Below are positions 1-11,216 of a DNA stretch of 64,000 bases, piece by piece. The DNA is taken from positions 248,001-312,000 of the forward strand of contig NZ_RQVV01000057.1 of NCBI RefSeq assembly GCF_009295515.1, given 5' to 3'. Source of the stretch: Erwinia endophytica (lineage in GTDB: Bacteria > Pseudomonadota > Gammaproteobacteria > Enterobacterales > Enterobacteriaceae). Under the pieces are notes generated by a model. It saw nothing but the letters and a program-made list of their open reading frames with translations, had not been told where the DNA came from and did no database searches. The first letter of the stretch is position 1, and each line of letters opens with the position of its first letter. Both the position numbers and the translations under genes were made by a program.

Positions 1-1
1 G

Positions 2-436
2 GGTGACGTGGTGACCTCCATCAACGGCAAACCTGTTTCCAGTTTTGCTGCGCTGCGTGCCCAGGTGGGGTCGTTGCCAGTGGGAACCAAAATGACGTTG
101 GGCCTGATCCGTGACGGTAAAAACATCACGGTAAATGTTGAGTTGCAGCAAAGCACCCAAACCAAAGTTGATTCCGGCAATATCTATACGGGTATCGAAG
201 GGGCTGATCTTAGCAATTATGACGCGAAAGGCATCAAGGGCGTGAAAGTCGACAGCGTGAAAGCGGGTTCAGCAGCGGATCGTATTGGATTGAAGAAAGG
301 CGATATCATCCTTGGCGTTAACCAGCAGGCGGTCACTAACCTGGGTGAACTGCGTAAGGTTCTTGATGCTAAACCTTCGGTGCTGGCGCTGAACATTCAA
401 CGTGGTGATGCCACCATCTACCTGTTGATGCAGTAA
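2..436 (+). CDS. degP: DegP periplasmic serine protease/chaperone, C-terminal fragment
   Basis: This is the 3' end of a gene whose 5' part lies before the window; the open frame continues to the left edge as GDVVTSINGKP. The visible part covers most of the first PDZ domain and the complete second one (SVKAGSAADRIGLKKGDIIL), ending in a beta strand, IYLLMQ. The catalytic protease domain is outside the window. DegP degrades or refolds misfolded envelope proteins in the periplasm, and the PDZ domains bind substrate and control assembly of the oligomeric cage. The identity rests on the DegP-like PDZ2 tail and on cdaR following, as in E. coli. DegQ is the main alternative but has a different neighbourhood. 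Confidence 0.9.
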   Translation, partial: GDVVTSINGKPVSSFAALRAQVGSLPVGTKMTLGLIRDGKNITVNVELQQSTQTKVDSGNIYTGIEGADLSNYDAKGIKGVKVDSVKAGSAADRIGLKKGDIILGVNQQAVTNLGELRKVLDAKPSVLALNIQRGDATIYLLMQ

Positions 437-496
437 CCGTGGTTGAAATGGGGGGCCAGGGATAACTCTAACCGCCCATTAACACACATCAAACTG

Positions 497-530
497 AAGG
501 GGTTGGCCGTTAAAGGCTGGCCCCTTTTTT
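497..530 (+). terminator. Rho-independent terminator after degP
   Basis: AAGGGG (497-502) pairs with CCCCTT with an inner GGCC/GGC contribution, and six T follow the stem at 525-530. It sits 60 bases past the degP stop and before the cdaR promoter region. Confidence 0.75.
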
Positions 531-666
531 ATTTCGCTGAAAAGTTGTTGTGACGATGAATTCTCCTGAAATTTTTACATCATAGATCACGATTAGTGCA
601 TATGAACAATGTGCTCGCAGGGTCCTGCGAGTATGCTGAAAAAATGATGCTTTTCAGGAGTCATGA

Positions 667-1824
667 ATGGCCACTTATCATCTGGATGCTCGCCTGGCGC
701 AGGAAATTGTTGCCCGCACAATGAAAATTATTGACAGCAATGTCAATGTGATGGATGCGCGTGGCCGGATTATCGGCAGTGGTGATAGCGAGCGAATTGG
801 TGAAATGCACGAAGGGGCGCTGCTGGCGCTGTCGCAGGCACGGGTGGTAGACATCGACGACGCGGTAGCGAAACATCTGCACGGTGTGCGGCCAGGGGTC
901 AATCTGCCGATGCGTATCGATGGGGAAATTGTCGGCGTCATTGGTCTGACTGGGGAACCGGAAACGTTGCACCACTATGGCGAGCTGGTTTGTATGACGG
1001 CGGAAATGATGCTGGAACAGGCCAGATTGCTGCATATGCTGGCGCAGGATAGCCGTCTGCGTGAAGAACTGGTACTTAACTTGATCCGCAGTGATACGCT
1101 TTCACCCGCATTGATGGAATGGGCGCAACGTTTAGGTATTGATCTGGAACTGCCGCGAGTGGTCGCGGTGGTGGAAGTCGATAGCGGCCAACTGGAAGTG
1201 GATAGCGCCATGTCGGAGTTACAGCAGTTACAGACGATGCTGATCACACCGGAGCGGGACAACTTGATAGCCATTGTCTCGTTGACCGAGATGGTGGTAC
1301 TGAAACCGGCCTTTAACACTCACGGTCGTTTCGATGCGGAAGATCATCGCAAGCGGGTGGAGTTGTTGCTGTCGCGGATGAAGGAACGGGGACACTTACG
1401 CATGAGGATTGCGTTGGGTAACTTTTTTACCGGGCCGGGCAGTATCGCACGCTCTTATCGCACAGCGCATACCACGATGGTGGTGGGTAAACAGCGGATG
1501 CCAGAGCAACGCAGTTACTTTTACCAGGACCTGGTGCTACCGGTGCTGCTGGACAGTTTGCGTGGAGGGTGGCAGGCCAATGAACTTTCACGACCACTGG
1601 CAAAACTGAAGTCGATGGACAGCAATGGCTTGCTGAAGCGCACGCTGATTTCATGGTTCAGTCATAATGTACAACCTTCGGCCACGGCAAAAGCGCTCTA
1701 TATCCATCGTAATACCCTTGAATACCGGCTAAACCGCATTTCGGAACTGACAGGACTTAATTTGAGTCATTTCGATGACCGATTGCTACTGTATGTGGCG
1801 TTGCAACTGGATGAACAACCGTAA
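667..1824 (+). CDS. cdaR: CdaR, sugar diacid utilisation regulator
   Basis: A 385-residue transcriptional activator, the same length as E. coli CdaR. Residues 1 to about 135 form the putative sugar-diacid recognition domain, including VMDARGRIIGSGD and GEIVGVIGLTGEPE. The C-terminal 60 residues carry the PucR-type helix-turn-helix, with IHRNTLEYRLNRI as the recognition segment. In E. coli it senses glucarate, galactarate or glycerate and turns on their catabolic genes. The start follows an AGGAG at 656-660. The gene stands alone between degP and the convergent yaeH, as in E. coli; no diacid catabolic genes are in this window. Confidence 0.93.
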   Translation: MATYHLDARLAQEIVARTMKIIDSNVNVMDARGRIIGSGDSERIGEMHEGALLALSQARVVDIDDAVAKHLHGVRPGVNLPMRIDGEIVGVIGLTGEPETLHHYGELVCMTAEMMLEQARLLHMLAQDSRLREELVLNLIRSDTLSPALMEWAQRLGIDLELPRVVAVVEVDSGQLEVDSAMSELQQLQTMLITPERDNLIAIVSLTEMVVLKPAFNTHGRFDAEDHRKRVELLLSRMKERGHLRMRIALGNFFTGPGSIARSYRTAHTTMVVGKQRMPEQRSYFYQDLVLPVLLDSLRGGWQANELSRPLAKLKSMDSNGLLKRTLISWFSHNVQPSATAKALYIHRNTLEYRLNRISELTGLNLSHFDDRLLLYVALQLDEQP

Positions 1825-1922
1825 TAACCCGCTCTTCCTCCTGGCGACAAATACGTTGGCTGAACCAATTTATACGCCAGTCGCTTACCTGAGTAAGCTC
1901 CTGGAATGTTTGCTAAGCGTAT

Positions 1923-1938
1923 GATTATCGCCCGTTGG
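1923..1938. repeat. 16-bp direct repeat, outer copy
   Basis: GATTATCGCCCGTTGG occurs here and again at 2049-2064, where it contains the last codons and stop of yaeH. The outer copy lies in the intergenic stretch after cdaR and looks like a small duplicated piece of the yaeH tail. Confidence 0.7.
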
Positions 1939-2048
1939 GAACTAGTGTCGATGCGGTTCAAAACGCCTGCGTTTTTGTCCTGCCAGGCGAATTATTGGAG
2001 GATATAAAGAGACTGGAAATAACGTGGGCGAATTGCCAACGGCATGGC

Positions 2049-2064
2049 GATTATCGCCCGTTGG
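2049..2064. repeat. 16-bp direct repeat, copy in the yaeH tail
   Basis: Second copy of the 16-bp word found at 1923-1938. It overlaps the yaeH stop codon (minus strand) and forms part of a stem, with CCAACGG and CCGTTGG around it, just downstream of yaeH. Confidence 0.7.
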
Positions 2065-2440
2065 TCAATTTTTCCAGATCGGCTTCAATTTCACTGATCT
2101 TATTGGATACCACGTTTTCCAGATGACGCAGATCTTCCAGAATTTTGCGTTTTAGATCGACTTCAAGCTGATCACGCAGGCAAATCTGGTCCAGCTCATC
2201 AATAACGTAACGCAGGTTCGGGCTGATTTCCTGAATTTCTTTATATCCCTGGCTGGCGTTATCAGCCACGACGGTTTTACGCTGGCGTGGGTATTTGAAT
2301 TTCACGCTTTTGGCAAAAAACTCGCCTTTATCTTTGCGGAAGTAGATTTTCAGAATATCGTTATTGGCTTCCTGACGAAGACTGTAACGGTCAATATCAT
2401 CAGGATTACTGATACCTAAACCTTTCAAGTTGTCATACAT
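2051..2440 (-). CDS. yaeH: YaeH, DUF3461 family protein
   Basis: A 129-residue soluble protein nearly identical in pattern to E. coli YaeH from the start ([19 protein letters not shown]) to the acidic, helical C-terminus ([17 protein letters not shown]). The middle segment, [20 protein letters not shown], is the family hallmark. No signal peptide or membrane segment is present. Its function is not established. It lies between cdaR and dapD on the minus strand, the arrangement seen in E. coli. The ATG is preceded by a weak purine-rich stretch. Confidence 0.92.
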   Translation of the reverse strand: MYDNLKGLGISNPDDIDRYSLRQEANNDILKIYFRKDKGEFFAKSVKFKYPRQRKTVVADNASQGYKEIQEISPNLRYVIDELDQICLRDQLEVDLKRKILEDLRHLENVVSNKISEIEADLEKLTNGR

Positions 2441-2751
2441 AGCTTTTATTCCTAAATGAAGTTAATGTCGTTCCGGCTGCGCGTGGTGAATACTGCGTTA
2501 TGCAGTGCTCGCCATGTATGGACATCAAGCCCATTATGTTGGCTGCGCGCTTACGCCTGGTTTTCACTTAGCTCGCTCGTTGCGGACTCCTGCGCCAGAT
2601 AAATGTAGTCGCAAAAGTAACTGCGCGGAGTACGTCAGGGAGAAATGGTTGTTGCAACGGCGCGAATTATCGCCTGATTATTGCGCAATAGCACCCGTTA
2701 TTTTGTGTTGCGAAACAGGTTATCGTCCTGAAGAATGTAAAGAAAAGATTA
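2441..2751. other. Intergenic stretch without a recognised gene
   Basis: About 310 bases separate yaeH from the dapD terminator. The upstream part should hold the yaeH promoter. The forward open frame of 91 codons here has no good ribosome binding site and no recognisable protein pattern, so I do not call it. Confidence 0.6.
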
Positions 2752-2772
2752 CGGGCCGCAGGAGGCGGCCCG
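2736..2772 (-). terminator. Rho-independent terminator of dapD
   Basis: CGGGCCGC (2752-2759) and GCGGCCCG (2765-2772) form a perfect 8-bp GC-rich stem with a 5-base loop, ten bases past the dapD stop. Read on the minus strand, a T-rich tract follows the stem. Confidence 0.8.
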
Positions 2773-2781
2773 AAAAGTGAT

Positions 2782-3606
2782 TTAGTCGATGGTGCGCAGT
2801 AATTCGTTAATACCCACTTTACCGCGCGTTTTCGCGTCAACTTTCTTCACGATGACCGCGCAATACAAACTGTAGCGGCCGTCTTTAGAAGGCAGGTTGC
2901 CGGAAACGACCACAGAGCCAGCGGGTACCCGGCCATAATGGACTTCGCCTGTTTCGCGATCATAGATTTTGGTGCTCTGACCAATGTAGACGCCCATCGA
3001 AATCACCGCGCCTTCTTCTACGATAACCCCTTCAACAATTTCAGAACGAGCGCCAATGAAACAGTTATCTTCAATGATAGTCGGGTTAGCTTGCAGCGGC
3101 TCAAGCACGCCACCGATCCCGACACCGCCGGACAGGTGAACGTTTTTACCAATCTGTGCGCAGGAACCGACCGTGGCCCAGGTATCAACCATGGACCCTT
3201 CATCAACATAAGCGCCGATGTTGACGTAAGAAGGCATCAGTACGGTATTGCGGGCAATGAATGCGCCCTGACGAACGGCTGCGGGCGGCACGACGCGAAA
3301 ACCTTCTTTTTTGAAGCGCGCATCATCGTAATCGGCGAATTTCATGGGAACTTTGTCATAAAAACGACTTTCAGCGCCGTCGATCACCTGATTGTCATTG
3401 AGACGAAAGGAGAGCAGCACGGCTTTTTTCAACCACTGATGAGTCACCCACTGGCCGTCGATCTTTTCAGCCACGCGCAGGGCACCGCTATCCAGCAGGC
3501 TGATAACCTGATTAACGGCTTCACGGGTTATTGTATCGGCATTGGCCGGGGTAATTTCGGCACGGCGCTCGAAGGCGTTCTCAATAACACTTTGTAATTG
3601 TTGCAT
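2782..3606 (-). CDS. dapD: DapD, tetrahydrodipicolinate N-succinyltransferase
   Basis: A 274-residue enzyme of lysine and diaminopimelate synthesis. It transfers succinyl from succinyl-CoA to tetrahydrodipicolinate. The N-terminal helical part (to about residue 100) is followed by hexapeptide repeats of a left-handed beta helix ([20 protein letters not shown], then [17 protein letters not shown]), and the C-terminal [17 protein letters not shown] matches the family. Length and ends agree with E. coli DapD, which works as a cytosolic trimer. It is followed by its own terminator, and glnD lies about 120 bases upstream on the same strand. Confidence 0.96.
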   Translation of the reverse strand: MQQLQSVIENAFERRAEITPANADTITREAVNQVISLLDSGALRVAEKIDGQWVTHQWLKKAVLLSFRLNDNQVIDGAESRFYDKVPMKFADYDDARFKKEGFRVVPPAAVRQGAFIARNTVLMPSYVNIGAYVDEGSMVDTWATVGSCAQIGKNVHLSGGVGIGGVLEPLQANPTIIEDNCFIGARSEIVEGVIVEEGAVISMGVYIGQSTKIYDRETGEVHYGRVPAGSVVVSGNLPSKDGRYSLYCAVIVKKVDAKTRGKVGINELLRTID

Positions 3607-3725
3607 TAATTCTGGTTTCCTGTGTCAAATCATGTTTCCAGGGGCATTCATGGCCCGCCTGTTTCTCGCAACGTTACCGGCGTCCTGGCCCCAGGAAAGC
3701 GTGGTAAAAATTAAACCTGGCGGAG

Positions 3726-6371
3726 TCACTCTTTATCGTTTGGATTAAGGGCGTCTGTCAACCGTTGTTGTAATACTTCACACAATTCCGGACTGAGTTC
3801 ACGTCGTTCACTGTTGGCGAGAATAAACAAATCTTCCACCCGCTCGCCAATGGTGCTGATGCGTGCGCCGTGTAGCGACACGCCCAAATCGGCAAAGATT
3901 TCCCCCACCCGGGCCAGTAATCCCGGCTGATCCAGCGCGATTAACTCCATATACGTTCGCCGGTCAGTGTGGGTTGGCAGGAAGATAGTTTCGGTCTCGA
4001 CGCTGAAATGCTTCAGGCGGGCTGACTGGCGGCGAGCCCTTGGCGGTTGCCAGCGAGTCTGAGCGATAGCCTGTTCCAGCGACTGGCGGGTAATCTCATG
4101 GCGGTCGGTGGCCAGTGGGCTGCCATCCGGTTCGAGCACGATAAAGGTATCCATCGCCATGCCGTCACGGCTGGTAAAGATCTGCGCATCATGCACGCTG
4201 AGGTTACGGCGGTCCAGCTCAGCCGCGACGGTGGCGAACAGATAGGGACGATCCGGACTCCAGATAAAAATTTCCGTGCCACCGCGAGTCGCTTGCGGAC
4301 TGAGCAGCACCAACGGTTTGGTCAGGTCATGAGCCATCAGGTGGCGGGCATGCCACGCCAACTGATTCGGCGTATGGCGCAGGAAATAATCCGCGCGGCA
4401 GCGTCCCCAGATATCGTGTAGTGCCTGTTCGTCGATATTGTCCATCCGTAGCAGCGCCAACGCCTGCAGACGGTGATGACGGACACGTTCGCGCAGGTCA
4501 GGACTATTTTCCATACCACGACGTAACTGTTTCTCGGCGGCGAAGAACAACTCACGCAGCAGGCTCTGCTTCCAGCTATTCCACAGATTTTCATTGGTTG
4601 CGCAGATGTCCGCGACCGTCAGGCAAATCAGATAACGCAGGTGTGTTTCGTCCTGCATGACCTCGGCGAATTGCTGGATCTCTGCCGGGTCCTGAATATC
4701 ACGCCGCTGCGCTGTTACCGACATCAACAAATGATGGCGTACCAGCCAGGCAACCAGTTGTGTCTCGTGGGAGTTCAGTCCGTGCAGCTCGGCAAATTCC
4801 AGCACATCCCTGGCGCCAAGAACGGAGTGGTCACCGCCACGCCCTTTGGCAATATCGTGGAACAGCGCGGCGATCAGTATTAGTTCAAGTTGTGGCAGCC
4901 TCGCCCAGATTCCCACGCAAAGCGGGTGGCGTGGACGGGTGGCTTCATCGGCAAAACTTTCGAGTTTTTGCAGCACGCGAATAGTGTGTTCATCCACGGT
5001 GTAGGCATGGAACAGATCAAATTGCATTTGTCCGACAATATTGCCCCACTGCGGCATATAGGCCCACAGTACGCTGTGGCGATGCATCGGTACCAGCGCC
5101 CGGCTGACCGCGCCCGGGTGGCGCAGAATAGCGAGGAACAGCTGGCGCGCTTCTGGAATGTGGCACAGTGGTTGCTGCAGATGACGTCGGGCATGACGCA
5201 ACTGGCGTAATGTTGTTGAGTAGATCCCGGTAATGTTTGGTGTGCGAACCATGGCCCAGAACATGCGCATAATCGCTTCGGGCTGACGGGAAAACAAGCT
5301 TTCATCAATCAGATCAATAAGCGTACCGCGCAACTGGAACTCGTTATCGATAGCGCGAGGTTTCTCATCTTCGCCTAAGGCAAGGATCGCTTCATCAAAC
5401 AGTTGCAACAGCATCTGATTCAGCTCGCTGACACGACCCGTCATGCGGTAGAAGTCCTTCATCATCCGCTCGACCGGTTCGTTGCCTTCTCCCTGATAAT
5501 TCAGGCGCTGGGCGACGCTGAGCTGGCGATCAAACAGCAGACGATTGTCGTAGCGGGGCAGGGAAAGGTGCAGCGCGAAGCGAATACGCCAGAGGAAACT
5601 TTGGCACTCATTCAGCTCGTTGCGTTCGGCTTCGGTCAGGAAACCAAAGCCCACCATTTCATCCAGCGAGGTTGCGCCGAAATGGCGCCGGGCAACCCAC
5701 AGCAAGGTGTGGATATCGCGCAGGCCCCCAGGGCTGCTTTTAATATCAGGCTCCAGGTTGTAACTGGTGCCGTGATAGCGCAGGTGGCGCTCCTGTTGCT
5801 CGGCGATTTTAGCCGCGAAGAAACGGTCGGAAGGCCAGAAGCTGTCGCTGAAGATGTTTTTCTGCAATTCGAGGAATAGCGCGACATCCCCGACCAGCAG
5901 GCGGGATTCAATCAGGTTAGTGGCGACGGTCAGGTCCGATAAGCCTTCAAGCAGACACTCTTCCAGCGTTCTCACGCTGTGGCCCACTTCCAGTTTCAGG
6001 TCCCACATCAGCGTCAGCAGTTCACTGGTGCGCTGGGCGTCTTGTCCGGAGAGCGGAGAGCGACTGAGGATCAACACATCAATATCGGAAAGCGGATGTA
6101 ACTCGCCGCGGCCATAACCGCCCACAGCGACCAGTGCGATATTTTCCTGCTCCGGAAAACCATAAAAACGCCACAGGCGTCGCAGCAGACGATCAATAAA
6201 CAGCGTTCGGGCTTCGACCAGTCTTTCAACTTGCTGACCCGCATCAAAGGCGTCGGCCAGTTGCTGCTGGAAACGCTCCAGATGCTGTTTCAGCCCCTCG
6301 CGTGTCAGTTCGCTGTCATTCCAGTTTGCGGGAGAGTCCGCCAGCCCGCAATTTTTCACCATATCACTCAC
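3726..6371 (-). CDS. glnD: GlnD, PII uridylyltransferase/uridylyl-removing enzyme
   Basis: An 881-residue nitrogen sensor. The nucleotidyltransferase motif GGYGRG is at 84-89 with the metal-binding acidic pair D96 and D98. The HD phosphohydrolase domain shows [15 protein letters not shown] in the middle of the protein. Two ACT domains follow; the last is visible as [20 protein letters not shown] near the C-terminus. Low glutamine favours uridylylation of GlnB and GlnK, and high glutamine favours removal. E. coli GlnD is slightly longer (890), the difference lying at the ends. map precedes it on the same strand with a terminator between, so it is probably transcribed separately. Confidence 0.96.
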   Translation of the reverse strand: MSDMVKNCGLADSPANWNDSELTREGLKQHLERFQQQLADAFDAGQQVERLVEARTLFIDRLLRRLWRFYGFPEQENIALVAVGGYGRGELHPLSDIDVLILSRSPLSGQDAQRTSELLTLMWDLKLEVGHSVRTLEECLLEGLSDLTVATNLIESRLLVGDVALFLELQKNIFSDSFWPSDRFFAAKIAEQQERHLRYHGTSYNLEPDIKSSPGGLRDIHTLLWVARRHFGATSLDEMVGFGFLTEAERNELNECQSFLWRIRFALHLSLPRYDNRLLFDRQLSVAQRLNYQGEGNEPVERMMKDFYRMTGRVSELNQMLLQLFDEAILALGEDEKPRAIDNEFQLRGTLIDLIDESLFSRQPEAIMRMFWAMVRTPNITGIYSTTLRQLRHARRHLQQPLCHIPEARQLFLAILRHPGAVSRALVPMHRHSVLWAYMPQWGNIVGQMQFDLFHAYTVDEHTIRVLQKLESFADEATRPRHPLCVGIWARLPQLELILIAALFHDIAKGRGGDHSVLGARDVLEFAELHGLNSHETQLVAWLVRHHLLMSVTAQRRDIQDPAEIQQFAEVMQDETHLRYLICLTVADICATNENLWNSWKQSLLRELFFAAEKQLRRGMENSPDLRERVRHHRLQALALLRMDNIDEQALHDIWGRCRADYFLRHTPNQLAWHARHLMAHDLTKPLVLLSPQATRGGTEIFIWSPDRPYLFATVAAELDRRNLSVHDAQIFTSRDGMAMDTFIVLEPDGSPLATDRHEITRQSLEQAIAQTRWQPPRARRQSARLKHFSVETETIFLPTHTDRRTYMELIALDQPGLLARVGEIFADLGVSLHGARISTIGERVEDLFILANSERRELSPELCEVLQQRLTDALNPNDKE

Positions 6372-6453
6372 GCCAGTGCTCCCGGCTTGTTCCGCCAGTA
6401 AAAATAGTTGGATAGTTCAGAGGACAATAGCGCCAGAATGAGGTTGAGATCAA

Positions 6454-6479
6454 AAAAAACCGGCGGAGACCGGTTTTTT
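6454..6479. terminator. Symmetrical terminator between map and glnD
   Basis: AAAAAACCGG (6454-6463) and CCGGTTTTTT (6470-6479) form a perfect 10-bp inverted repeat with a 6-base loop. Its position, 16 bases after the map stop on the minus strand, makes it the map terminator; its symmetry allows either direction. Confidence 0.85.
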
Positions 6480-6494
6480 CGCTACGAGCAGAAA

Positions 6495-7289
6495 CTACAT
6501 TGTATGCGTCAGGATAGCCGGGATAGTGTCATCTTTACGCAATGTCATAATTTCACAGCCGTTTTCCGTTACCACCAGTGTGTGCTCGTACTGAGCGGAA
6601 AGACTGCGATCTTTGGTTTTCACTGTCCAGCCGTCTTTCATACTGCGAATACGGTAATCTCCGGCATTGACCATCGGCTCAATGGTAAAGGCCATGCCCG
6701 CTTGCAGGACCACGCCACCGTCATCCGCATCATAATGCAGTACCTGGGGTTCTTCGTGGAAACCTTTACCGATACCATGTCCGCAGTATTCGCGTACCAC
6801 GGAGAAATCCTGAGCTTCAACGAACTTCTGGATCTCACGGCCAATCGTCCGCAGACGAATACCGGGTTTCACTATGCGCAGGGCGAGATAGAGGCTCTCC
6901 TGCGTGACGCGGCACAGACGTTCGCCCTGGATGGTGGGTTTGCCGACCAGGTACATTTTGGAGGTATCGCCGTGGTAGCCATCTTTGATAACTGTCACGT
7001 CGATATTGACGATATCGCCATCCTTCAGGATTTTGTCATCACTGGGGATACCATGGCAGACCACTTCGTTGACTGAGATGCAGACCGATTTCGGGAAGCC
7101 GTGGTAGCCCAGGCTCGCCGAAATCGCTTTCTGGGTATTCACAATGTAATCGTGGCACAGACGGTCCAGCTCGCCGGTACTGATACCGGGCTTAACGTGT
7201 TCTTCAATCATTTCCAGTACTTCAGCCGCCAGGCGACCGGCGACACGCATTTTTTCGATTTCTTCAGGGGTTTTGATCGTAATAGCCAT
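6495..7289 (-). CDS. map: Methionine aminopeptidase type I
   Basis: A 264-residue cytosolic metalloprotease that removes the initiator methionine when the second residue is small. The five metal ligands are visible in their family contexts: D97 (VNIDVTV), D108 (HGDTS), H171 (GHGIG), E204 (TIEPM) and E235 (QYEHT). Length and numbering equal E. coli Map. It is divergent from rpsB, with about 330 bases between the starts, which hold the rpsB promoter and leader. It ends at a strong terminator before glnD. Confidence 0.97.
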   Translation of the reverse strand: MAITIKTPEEIEKMRVAGRLAAEVLEMIEEHVKPGISTGELDRLCHDYIVNTQKAISASLGYHGFPKSVCISVNEVVCHGIPSDDKILKDGDIVNIDVTVIKDGYHGDTSKMYLVGKPTIQGERLCRVTQESLYLALRIVKPGIRLRTIGREIQKFVEAQDFSVVREYCGHGIGKGFHEEPQVLHYDADDGGVVLQAGMAFTIEPMVNAGDYRIRSMKDGWTVKTKDRSLSAQYEHTLVVTENGCEIMTLRKDDTIPAILTHTM

Positions 7290-7408
7290 TCATTTTGTCC
7301 ACAGCTGTCGATATTTTCGACAATAATAGAGGAAGTGCAGCAATGTTAGCAGCCCCCCTTGCCGCTGCCAATTGCAGTTTTTGGCAGAGGGGGAACGGTG
7401 AACAAACA

Positions 7409-8344
<936 letters not shown>

Positions 8345-8510
8345 TAAGGACTGCTCTTTAGAGAGCCCTTATACCCTCATCCTTGATGCGGTAAGTATGT
8401 TGACTGCATACGTTTCCCCGGTCACTGACTTGAGTCATCCTGGGGATTGTGCGTCTGCCGCCTTATCGCAGCATTAAAGATGCTGGGTAGCAATCAGATT
8501 TAAAATCTGT

Positions 8511-8539
8511 AAGGGGCCTGACTGGCCCCTTTATTTTTT
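8511..8539 (+). terminator. Terminator or attenuator between rpsB and tsf
   Basis: AAGGGGCC (8511-8518) pairs with GGCCCCTT (8524-8531), followed by a T-rich tract. The 313-base rpsB-tsf gap holds no other recognisable element. In E. coli the two genes are cotranscribed with partial termination between them, which fits a leaky terminator here. Confidence 0.7.
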
Positions 8540-8657
8540 CGACTTTGCTTTGCCGTTGGTCACCACCGGCGGGGCGAAATTTTTCTCCCGATACCAGGCA
8601 TTTGTCGTGTCGTCTGAAGGCGCTGCGGGCAGATGCGAGTTAACCGAGGATTAGAGA

Positions 8658-9509
8658 ATGGCTGATATTACCGCTGCTCTGGTAAAAGAACTGCGCGAGC
8701 GCACTGGCGCTGGCATGATGGACTGTAAAAAAGCGCTGACCGAAGCCAATGGCGACATTGAGCTGGCAATCGAAAATATGCGTAAATCTGGCGCGATCAA
8801 AGCCGCTAAAAAAGCAGGCAACGTGGCGGCTGATGGCGTTATCAAAACCAAAATCGTTGGCAACTACGGCGTGATTCTGGAAGTTAACTGCCAGACTGAT
8901 TTCGTGGCTAAAGATAGTGGTTTCCTGGCTTTTGCTGACAAAGTACTGGATACTGCGGCGGCTGGCAAAATCACTGATGTTGACGTACTGAAAGCGCAGT
9001 TCGAAGAAGAACGTGTGGCGCTGGTGGCTAAAATTGGTGAAAATATCAATATCCGTCGAGTCGCTGCGCTGGAAGGCGATGTGCTGGGAACCTATCTGCA
9101 CGGCGCGCGTATCGGCGTGCTGGTTTCTGCAAAAGCGGCTGACGACGAGTTGGTAAAACAAGTGGCGATGCACATCGCTGCCAGCAAACCAGAATTCGTT
9201 AAGCCGGAAGATGTGTCTGCTGACGTGGTAGAGAAAGAGTACCAGGTTCAGTTGGACATCGCCATGCAGTCTGGTAAGCCAAAAGAAATCGCCGAGAAAA
9301 TGGTTGAAGGCCGTATGAAGAAATTCACCGGCGAAGTGTCTCTGACGGGGCAGCCTTTCGTTATCGATCCAGGCAAAACGGTGGGTCAGGTTCTGAAAGA
9401 GAAAAATGCTGAAGTTGTTAACTTCATCCGTTTCGAAGTGGGTGAAGGTATCGAGAAAGTTGAAAGTGATTTCGCAGCAGAAGTGGCGGCGATGTCTAAG
9501 CAGTCTTAA
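8658..9509 (+). CDS. tsf: Elongation factor Ts
   Basis: A 283-residue nucleotide exchange factor that recycles EF-Tu from the GDP form. The N-terminal UBA-like domain is followed by the signature [16 protein letters not shown] and then NCQTDFVAK, which contacts EF-Tu. Length and ends match E. coli Tsf. The start ATG at 8658 follows GAGGATTAGAGA. It lies in the rpsB-tsf-pyrH-frr translation cluster and is closed by a strong terminator. Confidence 0.98.
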   Translation: MADITAALVKELRERTGAGMMDCKKALTEANGDIELAIENMRKSGAIKAAKKAGNVAADGVIKTKIVGNYGVILEVNCQTDFVAKDSGFLAFADKVLDTAAAGKITDVDVLKAQFEEERVALVAKIGENINIRRVAALEGDVLGTYLHGARIGVLVSAKAADDELVKQVAMHIAASKPEFVKPEDVSADVVEKEYQVQLDIAMQSGKPKEIAEKMVEGRMKKFTGEVSLTGQPFVIDPGKTVGQVLKEKNAEVVNFIRFEVGEGIEKVESDFAAEVAAMSKQS

Positions 9510-9518
9510 TTGTTCGGA

Positions 9519-9546
9519 AAGAACCGCCAACTGGCGGTTCTTTTTT
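9519..9546 (+). terminator. Rho-independent terminator after tsf
   Basis: GAACCGCC (9521-9528) and GGCGGTTC (9533-9540) form a perfect stem with a 4-base loop, followed by TTTTTT at 9541-9546. Confidence 0.9.
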
Positions 9547-9665
9547 GCCCGTCTTCCGGCAGCGCAATTTTCAGTCTCATCCCAATAGCATTTCTGTGAT
9601 GCTAAGGGGATGATAGATCAGATTTAACTCCTCACATCGACATATATCTTCCAGGAAAAAACACC

Positions 9666-10391
9666 ATGGCGACCAATGCAAAACCTGTATATCAACGTAT
9701 CCTGCTGAAACTGAGTGGCGAAGCCCTGCAAGGTGACGAAGGCTTCGGTATTGATGCCAGCGTGCTGGATCGTATGGCTCAGGAAGTGAAAGAGCTGGTA
9801 GAACTGGGCATTCAGGTAGGTGTGGTTATCGGGGGTGGGAACCTGTTCCGTGGCGCGGGTTTGGCGCAGGCAGGAATGAATCGTGTTGTTGGCGACCACA
9901 TGGGCATGTTGGCAACGGTGATGAATGGTCTGGCAATGCGTGATGCCCTGCATCGTGCTTATGTGAACGCCCGCCTGATGTCCGCTATTCCATTGAATGG
10001 TGTTTGTGATAACTACAGTTGGGCTGAGGCTATCAGCCTGTTGCGCAATAACCGCGTGGTGATTTTCTCTGCCGGTACCGGTAATCCTTTCTTTACCACG
10101 GACTCTGCGGCTTGTCTGCGCGGAATTGAAATCGAAGCTGATGTGGTGCTGAAAGCCACCAAAGTGGACGGCGTGTATTCTGCTGACCCGGTAAAAAACC
10201 CCGACGCGACGCTTTACGAGCAGATTAGCTATGCCGACGTGTTGGATAAAGAACTGAAAGTGATGGACCTGGCCGCCTTTACGTTGGCCCGTGATCACAA
10301 GCTGCCCATCCGTGTGTTCAATATGAATAAGCCAGGCGCTTTGCGCCGTGTGGTCATGGGTGAAAAAGAAGGCACTTTGATTACGCAATAA
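9666..10391 (+). CDS. pyrH: UMP kinase
   Basis: A 241-residue amino-acid-kinase-fold enzyme that phosphorylates UMP to UDP with ATP in pyrimidine nucleotide synthesis. It works as a hexamer, activated by GTP and inhibited by UTP. The N-terminal [10 protein letters not shown] is the phosphate-binding segment, [11 protein letters not shown] follows, and [12 protein letters not shown] is the UMP-site region. Length equals E. coli PyrH. It has its own intergenic region of about 150 bases downstream of the tsf terminator and precedes frr. Confidence 0.97.
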   Translation: MATNAKPVYQRILLKLSGEALQGDEGFGIDASVLDRMAQEVKELVELGIQVGVVIGGGNLFRGAGLAQAGMNRVVGDHMGMLATVMNGLAMRDALHRAYVNARLMSAIPLNGVCDNYSWAEAISLLRNNRVVIFSAGTGNPFFTTDSAACLRGIEIEADVVLKATKVDGVYSADPVKNPDATLYEQISYADVLDKELKVMDLAAFTLARDHKLPIRVFNMNKPGALRRVVMGEKEGTLITQ

Positions 10392-10527
10392 TATCAGTCA
10401 GCGCGTAAAATAAGGTATATTCTGCTTCTGTAGCGTGTTATGCGCTGCACTCAGTATTATACGGCTATGTTAAACGGGCTCTGGCTGCCGAGCCTGGCAG
10501 GTCAACCAAGAATCCAAGGGTTCCAAC

Positions 10528-11085
10528 GTGATTAACGAAATCAGAAAAGATGCTGAAACACGCATGGATAAATGTGTCGAAGCATTCAAAAACAACATCA
10601 GCAAAATTCGTACAGGTCGTGCGTCGCCAAGCATTCTTGACGGTATTATGGTCGAATATTACGGCGCCGCTACGCCGCTGCGCCAACTGGCCAGTGTGAC
10701 AGTTGAAGACTCACGTACGTTGAAGGTCAATGTATTTGATCGTTCTATCAGCGCGGCGGTTGAAAAAGCGATCATGACCTCGGATCTGGGGCTGAACCCA
10801 AGCTCAGCAGGCAGCGATATTCGTGTTCCACTGCCAGCATTGACGGAAGAACGTCGTAAAGATCTGATCAAAATTGTCCGCAATGAAGCAGAACAAGGGC
10901 GGGTGTCGGTGCGTAATGTTCGTCGTGACGCCAACGATAAAGTGAAGGCGCTGTTGAAAGACAAAGAGATCAGCGAAGATGAAGAGCGTCGTGCTCAGGA
11001 TGATATCCAGAAAATGACCGATCTCTACATTAAGAAAGTCGATGCCGCATTGGCAGAAAAAGAAGCGGAGCTGATGGACTTCTGA
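10528..11085 (+). CDS. frr: Ribosome recycling factor
   Basis: A 185-residue protein that, with EF-G, splits ribosomes after termination. The start is GTG at 10528 ([20 protein letters not shown]), as is common for this gene. The central signature [20 protein letters not shown] and the C-terminal helix are intact. Upstream, ATTATACGGCTATGTT contains possible -10 elements, so frr may have its own promoter. It is followed by a terminator-like inverted repeat. Confidence 0.97.
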   Translation: MINEIRKDAETRMDKCVEAFKNNISKIRTGRASPSILDGIMVEYYGAATPLRQLASVTVEDSRTLKVNVFDRSISAAVEKAIMTSDLGLNPSSAGSDIRVPLPALTEERRKDLIKIVRNEAEQGRVSVRNVRRDANDKVKALLKDKEISEDEERRAQDDIQKMTDLYIKKVDAALAEKEAELMDF

Positions 11086-11103
11086 GTCCTTCATGTTGTG
11101 TTG

Positions 11104-11154
11104 AAACGCCGTACAGATTGCCGTTCTTTCGAGTGGTCAGTCTTACGGCGTTTT
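11104..11154 (+). terminator. Terminator-like inverted repeat after frr
   Basis: AAACGCCGTA (11104-11113) and TACGGCGTTT (11144-11153) are perfect complements, but the loop is long (30 bases) and only four T follow the G of the stem. It is a plausible weak terminator. Confidence 0.5.
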
Positions 11155-11216
11155 GCATTTAATCTCTTATCTGACGAAACAGCAGCGTTTTGTCGGTCAT
11201 TATACAGAGTACCCTC

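Noticed and set aside
2505-2780. 91-codon forward ORF after yaeH
   Set aside because: It runs into the dapD terminator, lacks a ribosome binding site and shows no protein pattern.
5403-5879. 158-codon ORF opposite glnD
   Set aside because: It lies wholly antisense to a highly conserved gene and follows its codon structure.
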